DNA of 27,892 bases from Clostridiales bacterium. GTDB taxonomy: Bacteria > Bacillota > Clostridia > Lachnospirales > Anaerotignaceae. Where the stretch lies: positions 1-27,892 of the forward strand of contig JAHZAW010000032.1 of NCBI GenBank assembly GCA_019423725.1. The letters are read 5' to 3'. The notes under the pieces were generated by a model that saw nothing but the letters and a program-made list of their open reading frames with translations, was not told the DNA's origin and ran no database searches. The translations under genes were made by a program, and so were the position numbers. Positions 16,390-23,748 of this stretch are shown in pieces (positions within the stretch are counted from its first letter, which is position 1; every line of letters begins with the position of its first letter).

Positions 16390-17667
16390 ATGGCAAAGGA
16401 AACAAAACTTTATGAAGTTGAAAAACCGGCAGAGAGGGTAATCCTTGTTGCCGTAGATGAAGACGGAAGCATGAAAGATGACTTCCTCAATGAATTAGAG
16501 GAGCTTGCCCAGACGGCTGGAGCCGTAACTGTGGGAAGGCTCATACAAAAGAGAGAAAAGAGGCATCCGGGCCACTATATCGGCAAGGGCAAGGCTGAGG
16601 AGCTGAAACTTATGATAGCTGCCTTGGACGCTGATGGAATAATAACTGATGATGAGCTCACGCCGGCTCAGATGAGAAATCTTGAGGATATGCTGGATAC
16701 AAAGGTAATGGACAGGACAATGGTCATACTTGATATATTTGCTGCCAGAGCCTTATCAAATGAAGGTAAGATACAGGTAGAGCTTGCCCAGCTGAAGTAC
16801 AGGCTCACAAGGCTTTCTGGCCAGGGTACATCTCTTTCGCGTCTTGGAGGCGGTATAGGAACAAGGGGACCTGGTGAGAAAAAGCTGGAGACCGACAGAA
16901 GATATATTAAAGAAAGGATAGCCGAGCTTGAAAGCAGCCTGAGGGATATAGAGACCCATAGGGAGCTGCTTAGAAACGGAAGGGATAAGAAGGGTGTCAT
17001 CAATGTGTCGCTGGTGGGCTATACTAACGCTGGAAAATCCACTCTGCTCAATAAGCTCACAGATGCGGGAATTCTGGCTGAGGATAAACTTTTTGCCACA
17101 TTGGACACTACAGCGAGAAATCTGAAACTTCCCGGAGGAACTTCCATAATACTTACGGATACCGTAGGATTCATAAGAAAGCTCCCCCATCACCTCATAA
17201 GGGCCTTCAGAGCCACACTTGAGGAAATGAAGTATGCGGATATACTTATTCACGTTGTTGACGCTTCAAATCCAGACAGGGCGCAGCAGATGAATACGGT
17301 ATATTCCACTTTGAAGGATCTTGGCTGTGAGAGAACTCCGGTAATAACAGCCTTTAATAAGATGGATAGGGAAGTTGAGCTTCCTCTTCCCATGGATAAG
17401 GCGGCAAGGGAGACAGTAAAAATTTCAGCTCTTGACGGAAAGGGAACTGATGAACTTGCCACGGCCATTGAAACTCTTATCAAGAGCTTTAAAAAGCATA
17501 TAAAAATAGTTATTCCCTATTCGGAGGGAAAACTCATGGCAATGGTATATTCCAGATGTGAGATAATACATGAGGAACACCGTGAGGATGGCATATGTGC
17601 TGATCTGTATGTTGATGGTGAAATGGAAAACCGTCTGGAACCATACACGGTGCTCAAAGAACTGTAA
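16390..17667 (+). CDS. hflX: Ribosome-associated GTPase HflX
   Basis: This GTPase binds the 50S subunit and helps rescue or split stalled ribosomes under stress. The 425-residue length is normal. The N-terminal HflX domain (about residues 1-195) contains HPGHYIGKGKAEEL and the glycine-rich SRLGGGIGTRGPGEKKLETD. The GTPase domain carries G1 GYTNAGKST (210-218), G3 DTVGF (about 256) and G4 NKMD (about 320). It starts 4 bp after the galT stop and is the last gene of the polA cluster, followed by a strong terminator at about 17768. No key GTPase residue is missing. Confidence 0.97.
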   Translation: MAKETKLYEVEKPAERVILVAVDEDGSMKDDFLNELEELAQTAGAVTVGRLIQKREKRHPGHYIGKGKAEELKLMIAALDADGIITDDELTPAQMRNLEDMLDTKVMDRTMVILDIFAARALSNEGKIQVELAQLKYRLTRLSGQGTSLSRLGGGIGTRGPGEKKLETDRRYIKERIAELESSLRDIETHRELLRNGRDKKGVINVSLVGYTNAGKSTLLNKLTDAGILAEDKLFATLDTTARNLKLPGGTSIILTDTVGFIRKLPHHLIRAFRATLEEMKYADILIHVVDASNPDRAQQMNTVYSTLKDLGCERTPVITAFNKMDREVELPLPMDKAARETVKISALDGKGTDELATAIETLIKSFKKHIKIVIPYSEGKLMAMVYSRCEIIHEEHREDGICADLYVDGEMENRLEPYTVLKEL

Positions 17668-17727
17668 TAAAGCGTTGGAGAGCTGAATGTCTTTAGGTAT
17701 TTGTGATGTCTGACTGTTCGAATTTTA

Positions 17728-17840
17728 TCGACATACTTTTCAGATGTTTTTATAAAGATACCTGCTGAGAGGGCATTTTTGCTCTCTTTTTTTTATTTGT
17801 GCAATTTGTTTTGATGTCGGTTTTGTCGAGATTATGTCGA
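17728..17840. promoter_or_regulatory. Cluster of TGTCGA motifs resembling Spo0A boxes
   Basis: TGTCGG at 17815, TGTCGA at 17824 and TGTCGA at 17835 run in tandem at 9- and 11-base steps, just upstream of a promoter; a further TGTCGA is on the opposite strand at 17728-17733. The Spo0A box core is TGTCGAA, usually after TT, and the site at 17822 reads TTTGTCGAG. The helical phasing suggests cooperative binding. Confidence 0.45.
17768..17794 (+). terminator. Rho-independent terminator after hflX
   Basis: AGAGGGCA (17768-17775), loop TTTT, TGCTCTCT (17780-17787) with one G-T pair, then seven T. It ends the polA-hflX cluster about 100 bp after the hflX stop. Confidence 0.9.
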
Positions 17841-17851
17841 TGGAATGGGTA

Positions 17852-17880
17852 TTGTTATTTGTTTGAGGCTGTTTGATAAT
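17852..17880 (+). promoter_or_regulatory. Probable promoter of the small DUF6514-like gene
   Basis: TTGTTA (17852-17857), a 17-base gap, then GATAAT (17875-17880); TATAAT also overlaps at 17880-17885. It ends 28 bases before the start codon, directly downstream of the TGTCGA cluster. Confidence 0.55.
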
Positions 17881-17907
17881 ATAATGGTAATTAAGGGAGG
17901 GTAGAAA

Positions 17908-18162
17908 ATGAAAGCAACAACAGTTTTAATCGGTGAGGTTTCCGAACGGCCGTTTAACAGCTACTATCTTTTGGAAAGCCAGACCGATAAAGGGAAGATC
18001 TATGGAATAATGGTATCAAATAAAAATGATGAATGCTGTATTCCTGGGCTTTTTGATGATTTTGATAAGGCGAAGAGCTTTGTGATCAAGATGATGGAGA
18101 ACAATGTCTGTCCGCTTCACCTTATCAATATAGCTGATGACTATTTTTGCGGAGCATTTTAA
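17908..18162 (+). CDS. Small conserved protein, DUF6514-like
   Basis: This 84-residue soluble protein has no signal peptide or membrane segment. It starts at ATG with the strong ribosome site AAGGGAGGG seven bases upstream. The pattern of a central YGIMVS strand, a CCIPGLFDDFDKAKSFVIKMMENNVCPLHL segment split here as GLFDDFDKAKS then VCPLHLINIADDY, and an acidic aromatic end resembles the DUF6514 family of Clostridia. That assignment is from memory of the family pattern and is tentative. The gene stands alone, with its own promoter and upstream TGTCGA motifs, which would fit control by Spo0A or a similar regulator. The function is unknown. Confidence 0.75.
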   Translation: MKATTVLIGEVSERPFNSYYLLESQTDKGKIYGIMVSNKNDECCIPGLFDDFDKAKSFVIKMMENNVCPLHLINIADDYFCGAF

Positions 18163-18202
18163 ACTTAATATCCTTTTTTGCACAGCAGGGACAGCAAAAG
18201 AC

Positions 18203-18231
18203 TTGTTTTTACTCCTGTAAGATGATACATT
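18203..18231 (+). promoter_or_regulatory. Probable promoter of the HAD phosphatase-ogt-ROK kinase operon
   Basis: TTGTTT (18203-18208), a 17-base spacer, and TACATT (18226-18231). It lies 28 bases before the likely TTG start at 18259. Confidence 0.5.
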
Positions 18232-18258
18232 ATTATAAAAACAATGGGAGTGATTTAC

Positions 18259-18915
18259 TTGGAAAAACTGACCTGTAAATATATATTTTTTGATCTTGAC
18301 GGTACTCTTACTAAATCAGACCCGGGGATAACCCGTTCTATACAGTATGCGCTTAAAAAGCATAATATGCCCTGTCCGACCCTTGAGGAGCTTAAGGTAT
18401 TTGTGGGACCGCCGCTGGGTGAGAAATTTATGGAGATGTTTGGAGTCTCTAAGGAAAAAGCTGCGGAAATGATACTTTCCTACAGAGAAAGATACAATAC
18501 CATAGGCAAATATGAATGTGAGGTATTTGATGGTGTCAAAGATACGCTCAAGGCACTTAAAGACATGGGAAAAATACTTTGTGTGGCTACGTCTAAGCCT
18601 GAAAACGCTGCCAAGGATGTAATAGAACATTTTGGTCTTGCTGAGTATTTTGAAATGATAGGTGGAGACACGCCTGACCATAAAAGAAAAAATAAGACAG
18701 CTGTAATAGATTATGTTATAAAAACAATGAAAATAACAGATAAAAAAGATGTCATTATGGTCGGAGACACACATTATGATGTAATAGGAGCGGCTGAAAG
18801 CGGCATTAAATGCATCGGTGTCCTTTATGGATATGGTGAGAAAAACAGGCTTGAAGAAGCCGGAGCCTATAGACTTGCTCAAAAACCCGGCGATTTAGTG
18901 GAGATGTTCAGATGA
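18259..18915 (+). CDS. HAD-superfamily phosphatase, phosphoglycolate phosphatase-like
   Basis: This haloacid dehalogenase-type phosphohydrolase probably acts on small phosphate esters. I chose TTG at 18259 because TGGGAG sits eight bases upstream; the in-frame ATG at 18244 overlaps that ribosome site and has none of its own. The 218-residue product shows motif I FFDLDGTLT with the nucleophile and acid aspartates, a helical cap (about residues 20-85), motif II VATSK, and motif IV IMVGDTHYDVIGA. This is the Gph/PpaX/NagD-like subgroup with an alpha cap; the substrate cannot be fixed from sequence. Its TGA overlaps the ATG of ogt by four bases, so the two are translationally coupled. Confidence 0.9.
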   Translation: MEKLTCKYIFFDLDGTLTKSDPGITRSIQYALKKHNMPCPTLEELKVFVGPPLGEKFMEMFGVSKEKAAEMILSYRERYNTIGKYECEVFDGVKDTLKALKDMGKILCVATSKPENAAKDVIEHFGLAEYFEMIGGDTPDHKRKNKTAVIDYVIKTMKITDKKDVIMVGDTHYDVIGAAESGIKCIGVLYGYGEKNRLEEAGAYRLAQKPGDLVEMFR

Positions 18916-19364
18916 AAAAAATATTCTATTATGATACATATGCAGGAAGGATAGGTATAGCTGAGGAAGACGGAGCAATAACTAATCTTATTTTCTCTGA
19001 AAGAGACTGGAAAGTCGAAGAGACAGAACTTATAAAAGAAACAAAAAGACAGCTTGATGAATATTTCGCGGGAAAAAGAAAGGAATTTGATGTTCCTACC
19101 AGAATTGAGGGGACTGAATTTCAAAAGAAGGTATGGAATGAACTGAAAAACATTCCATACGGAAAGACCGTGACATATAAGGATATCGCTGAAGCGGTAG
19201 GCTGCCCAAAGGGGTATAGGGCAGTAGGACTTGCTAATAACAGAAATCCAATATCCATCATTTATCCCTGTCACAGAGTTATAGGTTCAAATGGTTCTCT
19301 TACGGGGTACGGCGGAGGTCTTGATGTCAAGGAAAAACTTCTGGCATTGGAAAGGGGAAATTAA
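18912..19364 (+). CDS. ogt: Methylated-DNA--[protein]-cysteine S-methyltransferase
   Basis: This suicide repair protein removes alkyl groups from O6-methylguanine in DNA. Its 150 residues are typical of Ogt. The C-terminal domain carries the acceptor cysteine C120 in SIIYPCHRVIG, preceded by GYRAVGLANNRNP and the helix-turn-helix region FQKKVWNELKNIPYGKTVTY. The N-terminal ribonuclease-like domain is short (about 1-65). It overlaps the HAD gene by four bases (ATGA) and is followed one base later by a ROK kinase start, so all three genes are one transcript. No Ada regulatory domain is present. Confidence 0.96.
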   Translation: MKKIFYYDTYAGRIGIAEEDGAITNLIFSERDWKVEETELIKETKRQLDEYFAGKRKEFDVPTRIEGTEFQKKVWNELKNIPYGKTVTYKDIAEAVGCPKGYRAVGLANNRNPISIIYPCHRVIGSNGSLTGYGGGLDVKEKLLALERGN

Positions 19365-19365
19365 G

Positions 19366-20316
19366 ATGTATGCCGTTGGAGCAGATATAGGCGGAACAGC
19401 CGTAAAAATAGGAATATTGAATGAAGATGGAAAAATAATAGCCAAAAGCCAGATACCGACTCGACAAGATAATAAATGCGGGTTTGTTCTTAAGGATACG
19501 GCTGATGAGATAAAGAGGCTCATGGAGGAAAACAAAATTGAACCGGAAAATACAGCAGGTATCGGAATAGGAATACCCGGACCTGTGGCTGACGGCATTG
19601 TTAAGCACTGTGTAAATTTATATTGGGAGGACAGTGTTGATGCTGCGGCCATAATGGAGAAGCTGACAGGCATCAGGTCCGTTGTTTTAAATGACGCTAA
19701 CGCTGCGGCTTTAGGAGAGCAGTGGATGGGCGGTGGAAAGGGCCATTCAAGTATGGTGCTTGTGACCATAGGAACTGGAATAGGCGGAGGAATAGTTATC
19801 GATGGAAATGTCCTAACTGGTTCAGGCGGAGCAGGCGGAGAGATCGGACATATAGTAGTTGATTATGACAGTAAGAGAAAATGCAACTGTGGAAGGTATG
19901 GATGTCTTGAGACCTATGCATCTGCGACAGGCATAGTGCATACCGCTGTGGAACTGCTTGAAAAGGACAGCAGGCCGTCTGTTTTAAGGAACACGGAAGT
20001 GACAGCAAAGGCAGTTTTTGACGCTGCTGAAAATAATGATGAAACAGCTTTGAAGACCGTGGATATATTTGGGAGATATCTCGGAAGGGCCCTTGCCAAT
20101 ATAGCCGCTGTTGTTGACCCGGAAGTCATAGTGCTTGCGGGAGGCGTAGTAAAAGGCGGAGAAAAGGTAAGGAGACCTGTTGATAAATATTATAGAGAGT
20201 CGGCTTTTAAAAGTGTAAAAGGTACAAAAATCGTTCTAGCCGAACTTGAAAATGACGCCGGTATTTTTGGAGCGGCTAGGGAAGCTTTTAAGACGAGAAA
20301 AGAAAAAATAATTTGA
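19366..20316 (+). CDS. ROK-family sugar kinase, probable glucokinase
   Basis: This cytoplasmic kinase phosphorylates glucose or a related hexose with ATP. I chose ATG 19366 (316 residues), with AGGGG eight bases upstream; upstream in-frame codons would overlap ogt. It opens with the phosphate-binding loop GADIGGTAVKIG. The catalytic aspartate is D110 in LNDANAAALGE. The ROK zinc site is H162 in EIGHIVVD plus C173, C175 and C180 in CNCGRYGCLE. A second ATP motif is VIVLAGGVVKGG. Firmicutes glucokinases have exactly this layout, but N-acetylmannosamine or fructose kinases of the ROK family cannot be excluded. It ends at a shared bidirectional terminator. Confidence 0.92.
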   Translation: MYAVGADIGGTAVKIGILNEDGKIIAKSQIPTRQDNKCGFVLKDTADEIKRLMEENKIEPENTAGIGIGIPGPVADGIVKHCVNLYWEDSVDAAAIMEKLTGIRSVVLNDANAAALGEQWMGGGKGHSSMVLVTIGTGIGGGIVIDGNVLTGSGGAGGEIGHIVVDYDSKRKCNCGRYGCLETYASATGIVHTAVELLEKDSRPSVLRNTEVTAKAVFDAAENNDETALKTVDIFGRYLGRALANIAAVVDPEVIVLAGGVVKGGEKVRRPVDKYYRESAFKSVKGTKIVLAELENDAGIFGAAREAFKTRKEKII

Positions 20317-20325
20317 AATTTGGTA

Positions 20326-20364
20326 TATAAAAAGGAACTGTTTGTTTTACGGTTCCTTTTTATA
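20326..20364. terminator. Bidirectional terminator between convergent genes
   Basis: TATAAAAAGGAACTG (20326-20340) and CGGTTCCTTTTTATA (20350-20364) form a 15-bp stem with one G-T pair, A-rich on one side and T-rich on the other, so it can work in both directions. The stop codon of the minus-strand DUF3267 gene lies within the loop. Confidence 0.9.
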
Positions 20365-20961
20365 TGCAGTAAATCCACAGTCTGTAGGATAATCTAAAAT
20401 AAGCTTATCTCTGTTTTTGTAGGCCAGCAATGTGTTTGATACATCGCTTCCGCATCCAAACGCATTAAAAAGAGAGAAATAAAAAATAACAGGTATTTCA
20501 GTCAGGAATGATATAACTGCGGGAATGATACTCAAAACAATAATAGGCATAATATTGCCGATGATATAATGTTTGTAATTCAGCGGCTCGGTACAATGGC
20601 AGTAAGCGTCGCTTATTCCCAGAGGGAGATATATATAGATGTTTTTAAAGCCGTTTTTTGTAAATATGCTCCATCCAAGGCCATGAAGAAATTCATGCAG
20701 TGGTGTGGTAATAAAAAGAAGAACAGCCGTTAGAATAAATACTGTAAAGCTGAATTCAGGTAAAAATGAGTTGAAAAAACAGTAAATAACTATATATACA
20801 GCTGCAAAAGGTATACCATAAACCAATGATAAAAAATCAGATATGCCGTCGGATTTTATAAAGCGGTATTCTTTGAACCCGTCATCGAGAAAAGTCTGCC
20901 TTATGGTTTCATAAACTGCTATTGTATTTTTAATGTCGGTTTCGTTTTTTATCAATGGCAT
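20347..20961 (-). CDS. DUF3267-type membrane zincin (putative metalloprotease)
   Basis: This 204-residue integral membrane protein belongs to the DUF3267 group of putative zinc peptidases. The zinc motif is HEFLHG (HExxH) in TPLHEFLHGLGW, at about residues 88-99, placed at the edge of a transmembrane segment. About four hydrophobic segments are visible, near residues 47-65, 70-86, 130-152 and 155-170. A later NAFGCGSDVSN segment probably supplies the third metal ligand. The ATG is supported by TAGGAGG eight bases upstream; TATAAT on the minus strand at 21017-21012 is a likely -10. The substrate is unknown. It is a monocistronic gene, convergent with the ROK kinase. Confidence 0.85.
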   Translation of the reverse strand: MPLIKNETDIKNTIAVYETIRQTFLDDGFKEYRFIKSDGISDFLSLVYGIPFAAVYIVIYCFFNSFLPEFSFTVFILTAVLLFITTPLHEFLHGLGWSIFTKNGFKNIYIYLPLGISDAYCHCTEPLNYKHYIIGNIMPIIVLSIIPAVISFLTEIPVIFYFSLFNAFGCGSDVSNTLLAYKNRDKLILDYPTDCGFTAYKKEP

Positions 20962-21011
20962 ATAAACCGCCTCCTAAGGTATACCTGACTAAATAATATC
21001 AAATAAACAGT

Positions 21012-21017
21012 ATTATA
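21012..21017 (-). promoter_or_regulatory. Probable -10 element of the DUF3267 gene
   Basis: A perfect TATAAT on the minus strand, preceded by TTTGCA at 16-base spacing, about 50 bp before the start codon. Confidence 0.5.
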
Positions 21018-21093
21018 ACAACCTTAAAACTATTGCAAAAATATTTTTGTAAATGTAAAATGTATACGTTAGATTTTAGTAAAGGTGATAATA

Positions 21094-21807
21094 ATGCTTA
21101 GAGCGATAAATTATTGTGGGCTTAGAGTAGAATATGAATTTGTAAAAAAGGATATAAAAAATATAAATATAAGGATAACTCCAGATGGAAATATTTCCGT
21201 TTCAGCACCGGTCCAGATGCCAGCCAATAAGGTTGACAATTTCGTGGAAGAAAAAGCGGAATGGATCTTTAGAAAAATGGCAGATGTGGAAAAACGAAGG
21301 GAAAGTATGCCCGATGACAGTCTCTATGATGGAAAGACACTGTTTTTCCTTGGCAGTGAATACACGCTCAGAATAGTCAGCGGAAGAAAATTTGATGTAG
21401 AAATAACCGGAAATGAAATAATAATAAGTTCAAGATATGGCGATGAAAATTTGAAGGGGAAATATATAAACTGGCTTTCAGAAAAGGCGGCACCTGTATT
21501 TGATGAGGAGCTGGATAAAATGATGAAGCTGGTATCTGATTATAATATAGAGCGCCCTGAGATATATATTAGAAATATGAAGAGCAGATGGGGAAGCTGC
21601 AATGACCAGAAAAAAAGGATCGGCCTTAATGTCCAGTTGATAAAGGGTGACAGGGAGTGTATAGACCAGGTAATACTGCATGAGCTGGTGCATTTTGTTC
21701 ATTATGACCACAGCAATAAGTTTTATGCCCTTTTGGGCGGGCTCATGCCGGACTGGAGAGAACGAAAGGAAAGACTGGAGACAAAATATAATGACGGCAT
21801 AAGATAA
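21094..21807 (+). CDS. YgjP/DUF45-type metallopeptidase
   Basis: This cytoplasmic zinc-peptidase-like protein is of the M48-like YgjP group. I prefer ATG 21094 (237 residues), which has AAAGGTG seven bases upstream, over GTG 21085, which is part of that ribosome site. The zinc motif HELVH occurs in VILHELVHFVHYDHSNKFY, with a further His as a probable ligand, and is preceded by the family block MKSRWGSCN. The gene is transcribed divergently from the DUF3267 zincin, so two unrelated metallopeptidase-like genes sit back to back. It ends with a clear terminator. Physiological substrates of this family are not established. Confidence 0.88.
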   Translation: MLRAINYCGLRVEYEFVKKDIKNINIRITPDGNISVSAPVQMPANKVDNFVEEKAEWIFRKMADVEKRRESMPDDSLYDGKTLFFLGSEYTLRIVSGRKFDVEITGNEIIISSRYGDENLKGKYINWLSEKAAPVFDEELDKMMKLVSDYNIERPEIYIRNMKSRWGSCNDQKKRIGLNVQLIKGDRECIDQVILHELVHFVHYDHSNKFYALLGGLMPDWRERKERLETKYNDGIR

Positions 21808-21820
21808 GAGAAAATAGTAG

Positions 21821-21849
21821 AGCGGTCCGCTAAAAGGGACCGCTTTTTT
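21821..21849 (+). terminator. Rho-independent terminator after the YgjP-like gene
   Basis: AGCGGTCC (21821-21828) and GGACCGCT (21837-21844) form a perfect 8-bp GC-rich stem with a T-tract at 21844-21849, 14 bp after the stop codon. Confidence 0.92.
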
Positions 21850-21906
21850 GTATTTCAGAGGGGATATTTTATATACGCGGAAAGGGAATTTTGTGAAAAA
21901 TGACCT

Positions 21907-21935
21907 TTGAAAACAGCTCTAAATTTTATTAAAAT
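21907..21935 (+). promoter_or_regulatory. Promoter of the 79-aa gene-MATE-kinase operon
   Basis: TTGAAA (21907-21912), a 17-base spacer, and TAAAAT (21930-21935). The transcript would start at about 21942, so the RNA would open almost immediately with the hairpin at 21948. Confidence 0.65.
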
Positions 21936-21947
21936 AATCTATACAAC

Positions 21948-21994
21948 GTGTGGCTTTAAGCGTAATTCCGGTTGCGCATAAGCTGCACTTTTTT
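21948..21994 (+). promoter_or_regulatory. Structured leader 1: terminator-like hairpin, candidate attenuator or riboswitch
   Basis: GTGTGGCTT (21948-21956) pairs with AAGCTGCAC (21980-21988); inside, GCGTAA (21960-21965) pairs with TTGCGC (21972-21977) around the loop TTCCGG, and six T follow at 21989-21994. The ribosome site AAAGAGAGG and ATG of the 79-aa gene come just after, so an RNA ending here would leave the whole operon silent. The layout fits transcription attenuation. MATE genes in Clostridia can be preceded by the guanidine-IV (mepA) riboswitch; whether this is one is unproven. Confidence 0.6.
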
Positions 21995-22017
21995 ATTTAG
22001 AAAGAGAGGTATATAAA

Positions 22018-22257
22018 ATGAAAAGGGTAAAAGCAGCATGCATCTGCCAGACACTGCATTTTATGTTAAAAGAGGATGTTGCTCACGATTATGCGGTAAG
22101 TCTGGTAAAAAGAGAAGTGGAACAGTACAAAAATGGCCTGGAACATAACCATATCCAGTATAAGATCGTTGACGAAAGCCAACAGGCGGATGGCTCCATT
22201 ATGGTCAAGGTAATAAAACAGTATAATTCCAGTCCGGTAGGAAATTATCTGGACTGA
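22018..22257 (+). CDS. 79-residue conserved-looking protein of unknown function, first gene of the MATE operon
   Basis: I do not recognise a named family. The protein is soluble, with no signal peptide or membrane helix. It contains two cysteines (KAACICQTLHF, C8 and C10), a long charged middle likely to be helical (about residues 20-45), a strand-like end IMVKVIKQYN, and the terminal motif SSPVGNYLD. The ATG is preceded by AAAGAGAGG nine bases upstream. The gene lies between two related terminator-like leaders and before a MATE efflux pump, so it is presumably co-regulated with the pump. A small ligand-binding or regulatory protein is one guess; the sequence alone does not support a function. 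Confidence 0.8.
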   Translation: MKRVKAACICQTLHFMLKEDVAHDYAVSLVKREVEQYKNGLEHNHIQYKIVDESQQADGSIMVKVIKQYNSSPVGNYLD

Positions 22258-22265
22258 TAAAATGA

Positions 22266-22320
22266 GCGTGTAGCCTGCGGCGTAAATCCAGCGATGATCC
22301 ACAGGGCTGCACGCTTTTTT
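22266..22320 (+). promoter_or_regulatory. Structured leader 2: related attenuator-like hairpin before the MATE gene
   Basis: GCGTGTAGCCT (22266-22276) pairs with GGGCTGCACGC (22304-22314), an 11-bp stem with G-T pairs, followed by six T at 22315-22320. The 27-base interior is not simply paired. Shared with leader 1 are GTGTRGC on the 5' arm, GCGTAA then TCC in the interior, and GCTGCAC before the T-tract. The MATE ribosome site (GGAAGGGG) follows about 10 bases later, so readthrough is needed for the pump. Confidence 0.6.
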
Positions 22321-22341
22321 CATAGAAGGAAGGGGAATCCA

Positions 22342-23748
22342 ATGGAAAATTCTAATCAATATTTAGGTACAGAACGTATAGGCCGGCTGATGAAACAATA
22401 TGCTGTACCCTGTATAATATCGCTTCTTGTGGGAGCGCTTTATAATATCGTCGATCAGATCTTTATCGCAAACGCCAGCTATCTTGGCTCTTATGGAAAT
22501 GCGGCGAATACTGTAGTATTCCCACTTACGGTGGTGGCACTTGCGATAGCTGTCATGATAGGTGACGGATGCTGTGCCTTTGTGAGCATAAGCCTTGGAA
22601 AGGGTGAAAATGATGCTGCAAAGAAAAGCGTTGGAAATGCGGTCATTATGAGCGTCGTGAGCAGCCTTATTCTTACGGCCATTTATCTTACCCTTCAGAC
22701 GCAGATAATCGCCATGTTCGGCGGCACAGTAAATGATGAGACATTCCATTATTCCCAGGAATATTTCTTTTATATAAGCCTGGGGATACCTTTTTATATG
22801 TTTGGCCAGGCCATCAATCCCGTTATACGTGCAGATGGCAATCCTAAATTTGCCATGGCTTCGACCCTTGCGGGAGCAGTGGCCAATATCATTCTTGATC
22901 CGGTTTTTATTTTTATATTCAAGTTGGGAATGATGGGTGCAGCTGTGGCTACGGTAACAGGCCAGATAATAACAGCGGTGCTTTCTATATGGTATATCAT
23001 GCATATGAAGATTATAAAACCATCAAAAAAGGACTTTCACATTGATAAGAGAATATGCAGCAGGACGCTTCTGCTGGGGATTACAAGTTTTCTCTCTCAA
23101 ATCTCATTGGTAGCGGCCATGGCTGCTATAAATAATATGCTTAGAAAATACGGCGCCACAGATGAGATATTTGGCCAGGCTCAGTATGCCCAGATACCAA
23201 TGGCTGTTGTAGGTATAGTTATGAAATTTTTCCAGATAGTCATATCCATAGTCGTTGGAATGGCAGCCGGATGTATACCTATCGTAGGATTTAATATGGG
23301 AGCGGAGAAAAAGATGAGAGTAAGAGAATTATTCACAAAACTTCTTATAGCTGAGGCAGCGGTCGGAACGGCCGGATTTATACTTGTGGAGTTTTTCCCA
23401 CAGCAGCTGATATCTATTTTCGGAGCCGCCAGCGAAAGTGTATATTATACTGATTTTGCCATAAGAGCCTTTAGAACTTACTTATGTATGATAATACTTG
23501 CCTGTGTCAATAAGGCTTGTTTTATATTTCTGCAGGCCATGGGAAAGGCCGCCGCATCAACAGCCCTTTCCATGATACGAGAAGTGGTTTTTGGCGTTGG
23601 TTTTGCTCTGATTCTTCCGTTATTTTTTGGACTTGACGGAGTATTGTATTCCATGCCTGTATCAGACATACTTACATTCATAGTTGCTGTATTCCTCATA
23701 GTACGCACATATAGGGAACTTAATGTGAAAGGAGCTCAGATAGCATGA
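22342..23748 (+). CDS. MATE-family multidrug efflux transporter, MepA-like
   Basis: This cation-coupled antiporter exports organic cations or drugs. I chose ATG 22342 (468 residues) because AAGGGG lies six bases upstream; an in-frame ATG at 22294 would start inside the leader hairpin and add a charged tail. About 12 hydrophobic segments form the usual two six-helix bundles. Typical MATE blocks include IVDQIFIA, FPLTVVALAIAVMIGDG, GIPFYMFGQAINPVIRADGN (each 20 residues or fewer) and NIILDPVFIFIF in the first half, and GMAAGCIPIVGFNMGAE in the second. The MepA-type relationship is inferred from the overall pattern. The end overlaps the next gene by four bases (ATGA). Confidence 0.93.
   Translation: MENSNQYLGTERIGRLMKQYAVPCIISLLVGALYNIVDQIFIANASYLGSYGNAANTVVFPLTVVALAIAVMIGDGCCAFVSISLGKGENDAAKKSVGNAVIMSVVSSLILTAIYLTLQTQIIAMFGGTVNDETFHYSQEYFFYISLGIPFYMFGQAINPVIRADGNPKFAMASTLAGAVANIILDPVFIFIFKLGMMGAAVATVTGQIITAVLSIWYIMHMKIIKPSKKDFHIDKRICSRTLLLGITSFLSQISLVAAMAAINNMLRKYGATDEIFGQAQYAQIPMAVVGIVMKFFQIVISIVVGMAAGCIPIVGFNMGAEKKMRVRELFTKLLIAEAAVGTAGFILVEFFPQQLISIFGAASESVYYTDFAIRAFRTYLCMIILACVNKACFIFLQAMGKAAASTALSMIREVVFGVGFALILPLFFGLDGVLYSMPVSDILTFIVAVFLIVRTYRELNVKGAQIA

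Noticed and set aside
18163..18200. Terminator after the DUF6514-like gene
   Set aside because: TTTTGC and GCAAAA can pair, but the stem is short, the loop is 12 bases long and no T-tract follows, so it is too weak to list.
18316..18882. Long minus-strand open frame opposite the HAD phosphatase gene
   Set aside because: Antisense shadow of a gene with a clear HAD motif set; no ribosome site.
22363..23004. Long minus-strand open frame opposite the MATE gene
   Set aside because: The translation is rich in Cys, His and Arg, as expected from antisense of a membrane protein gene; it has no start signals.
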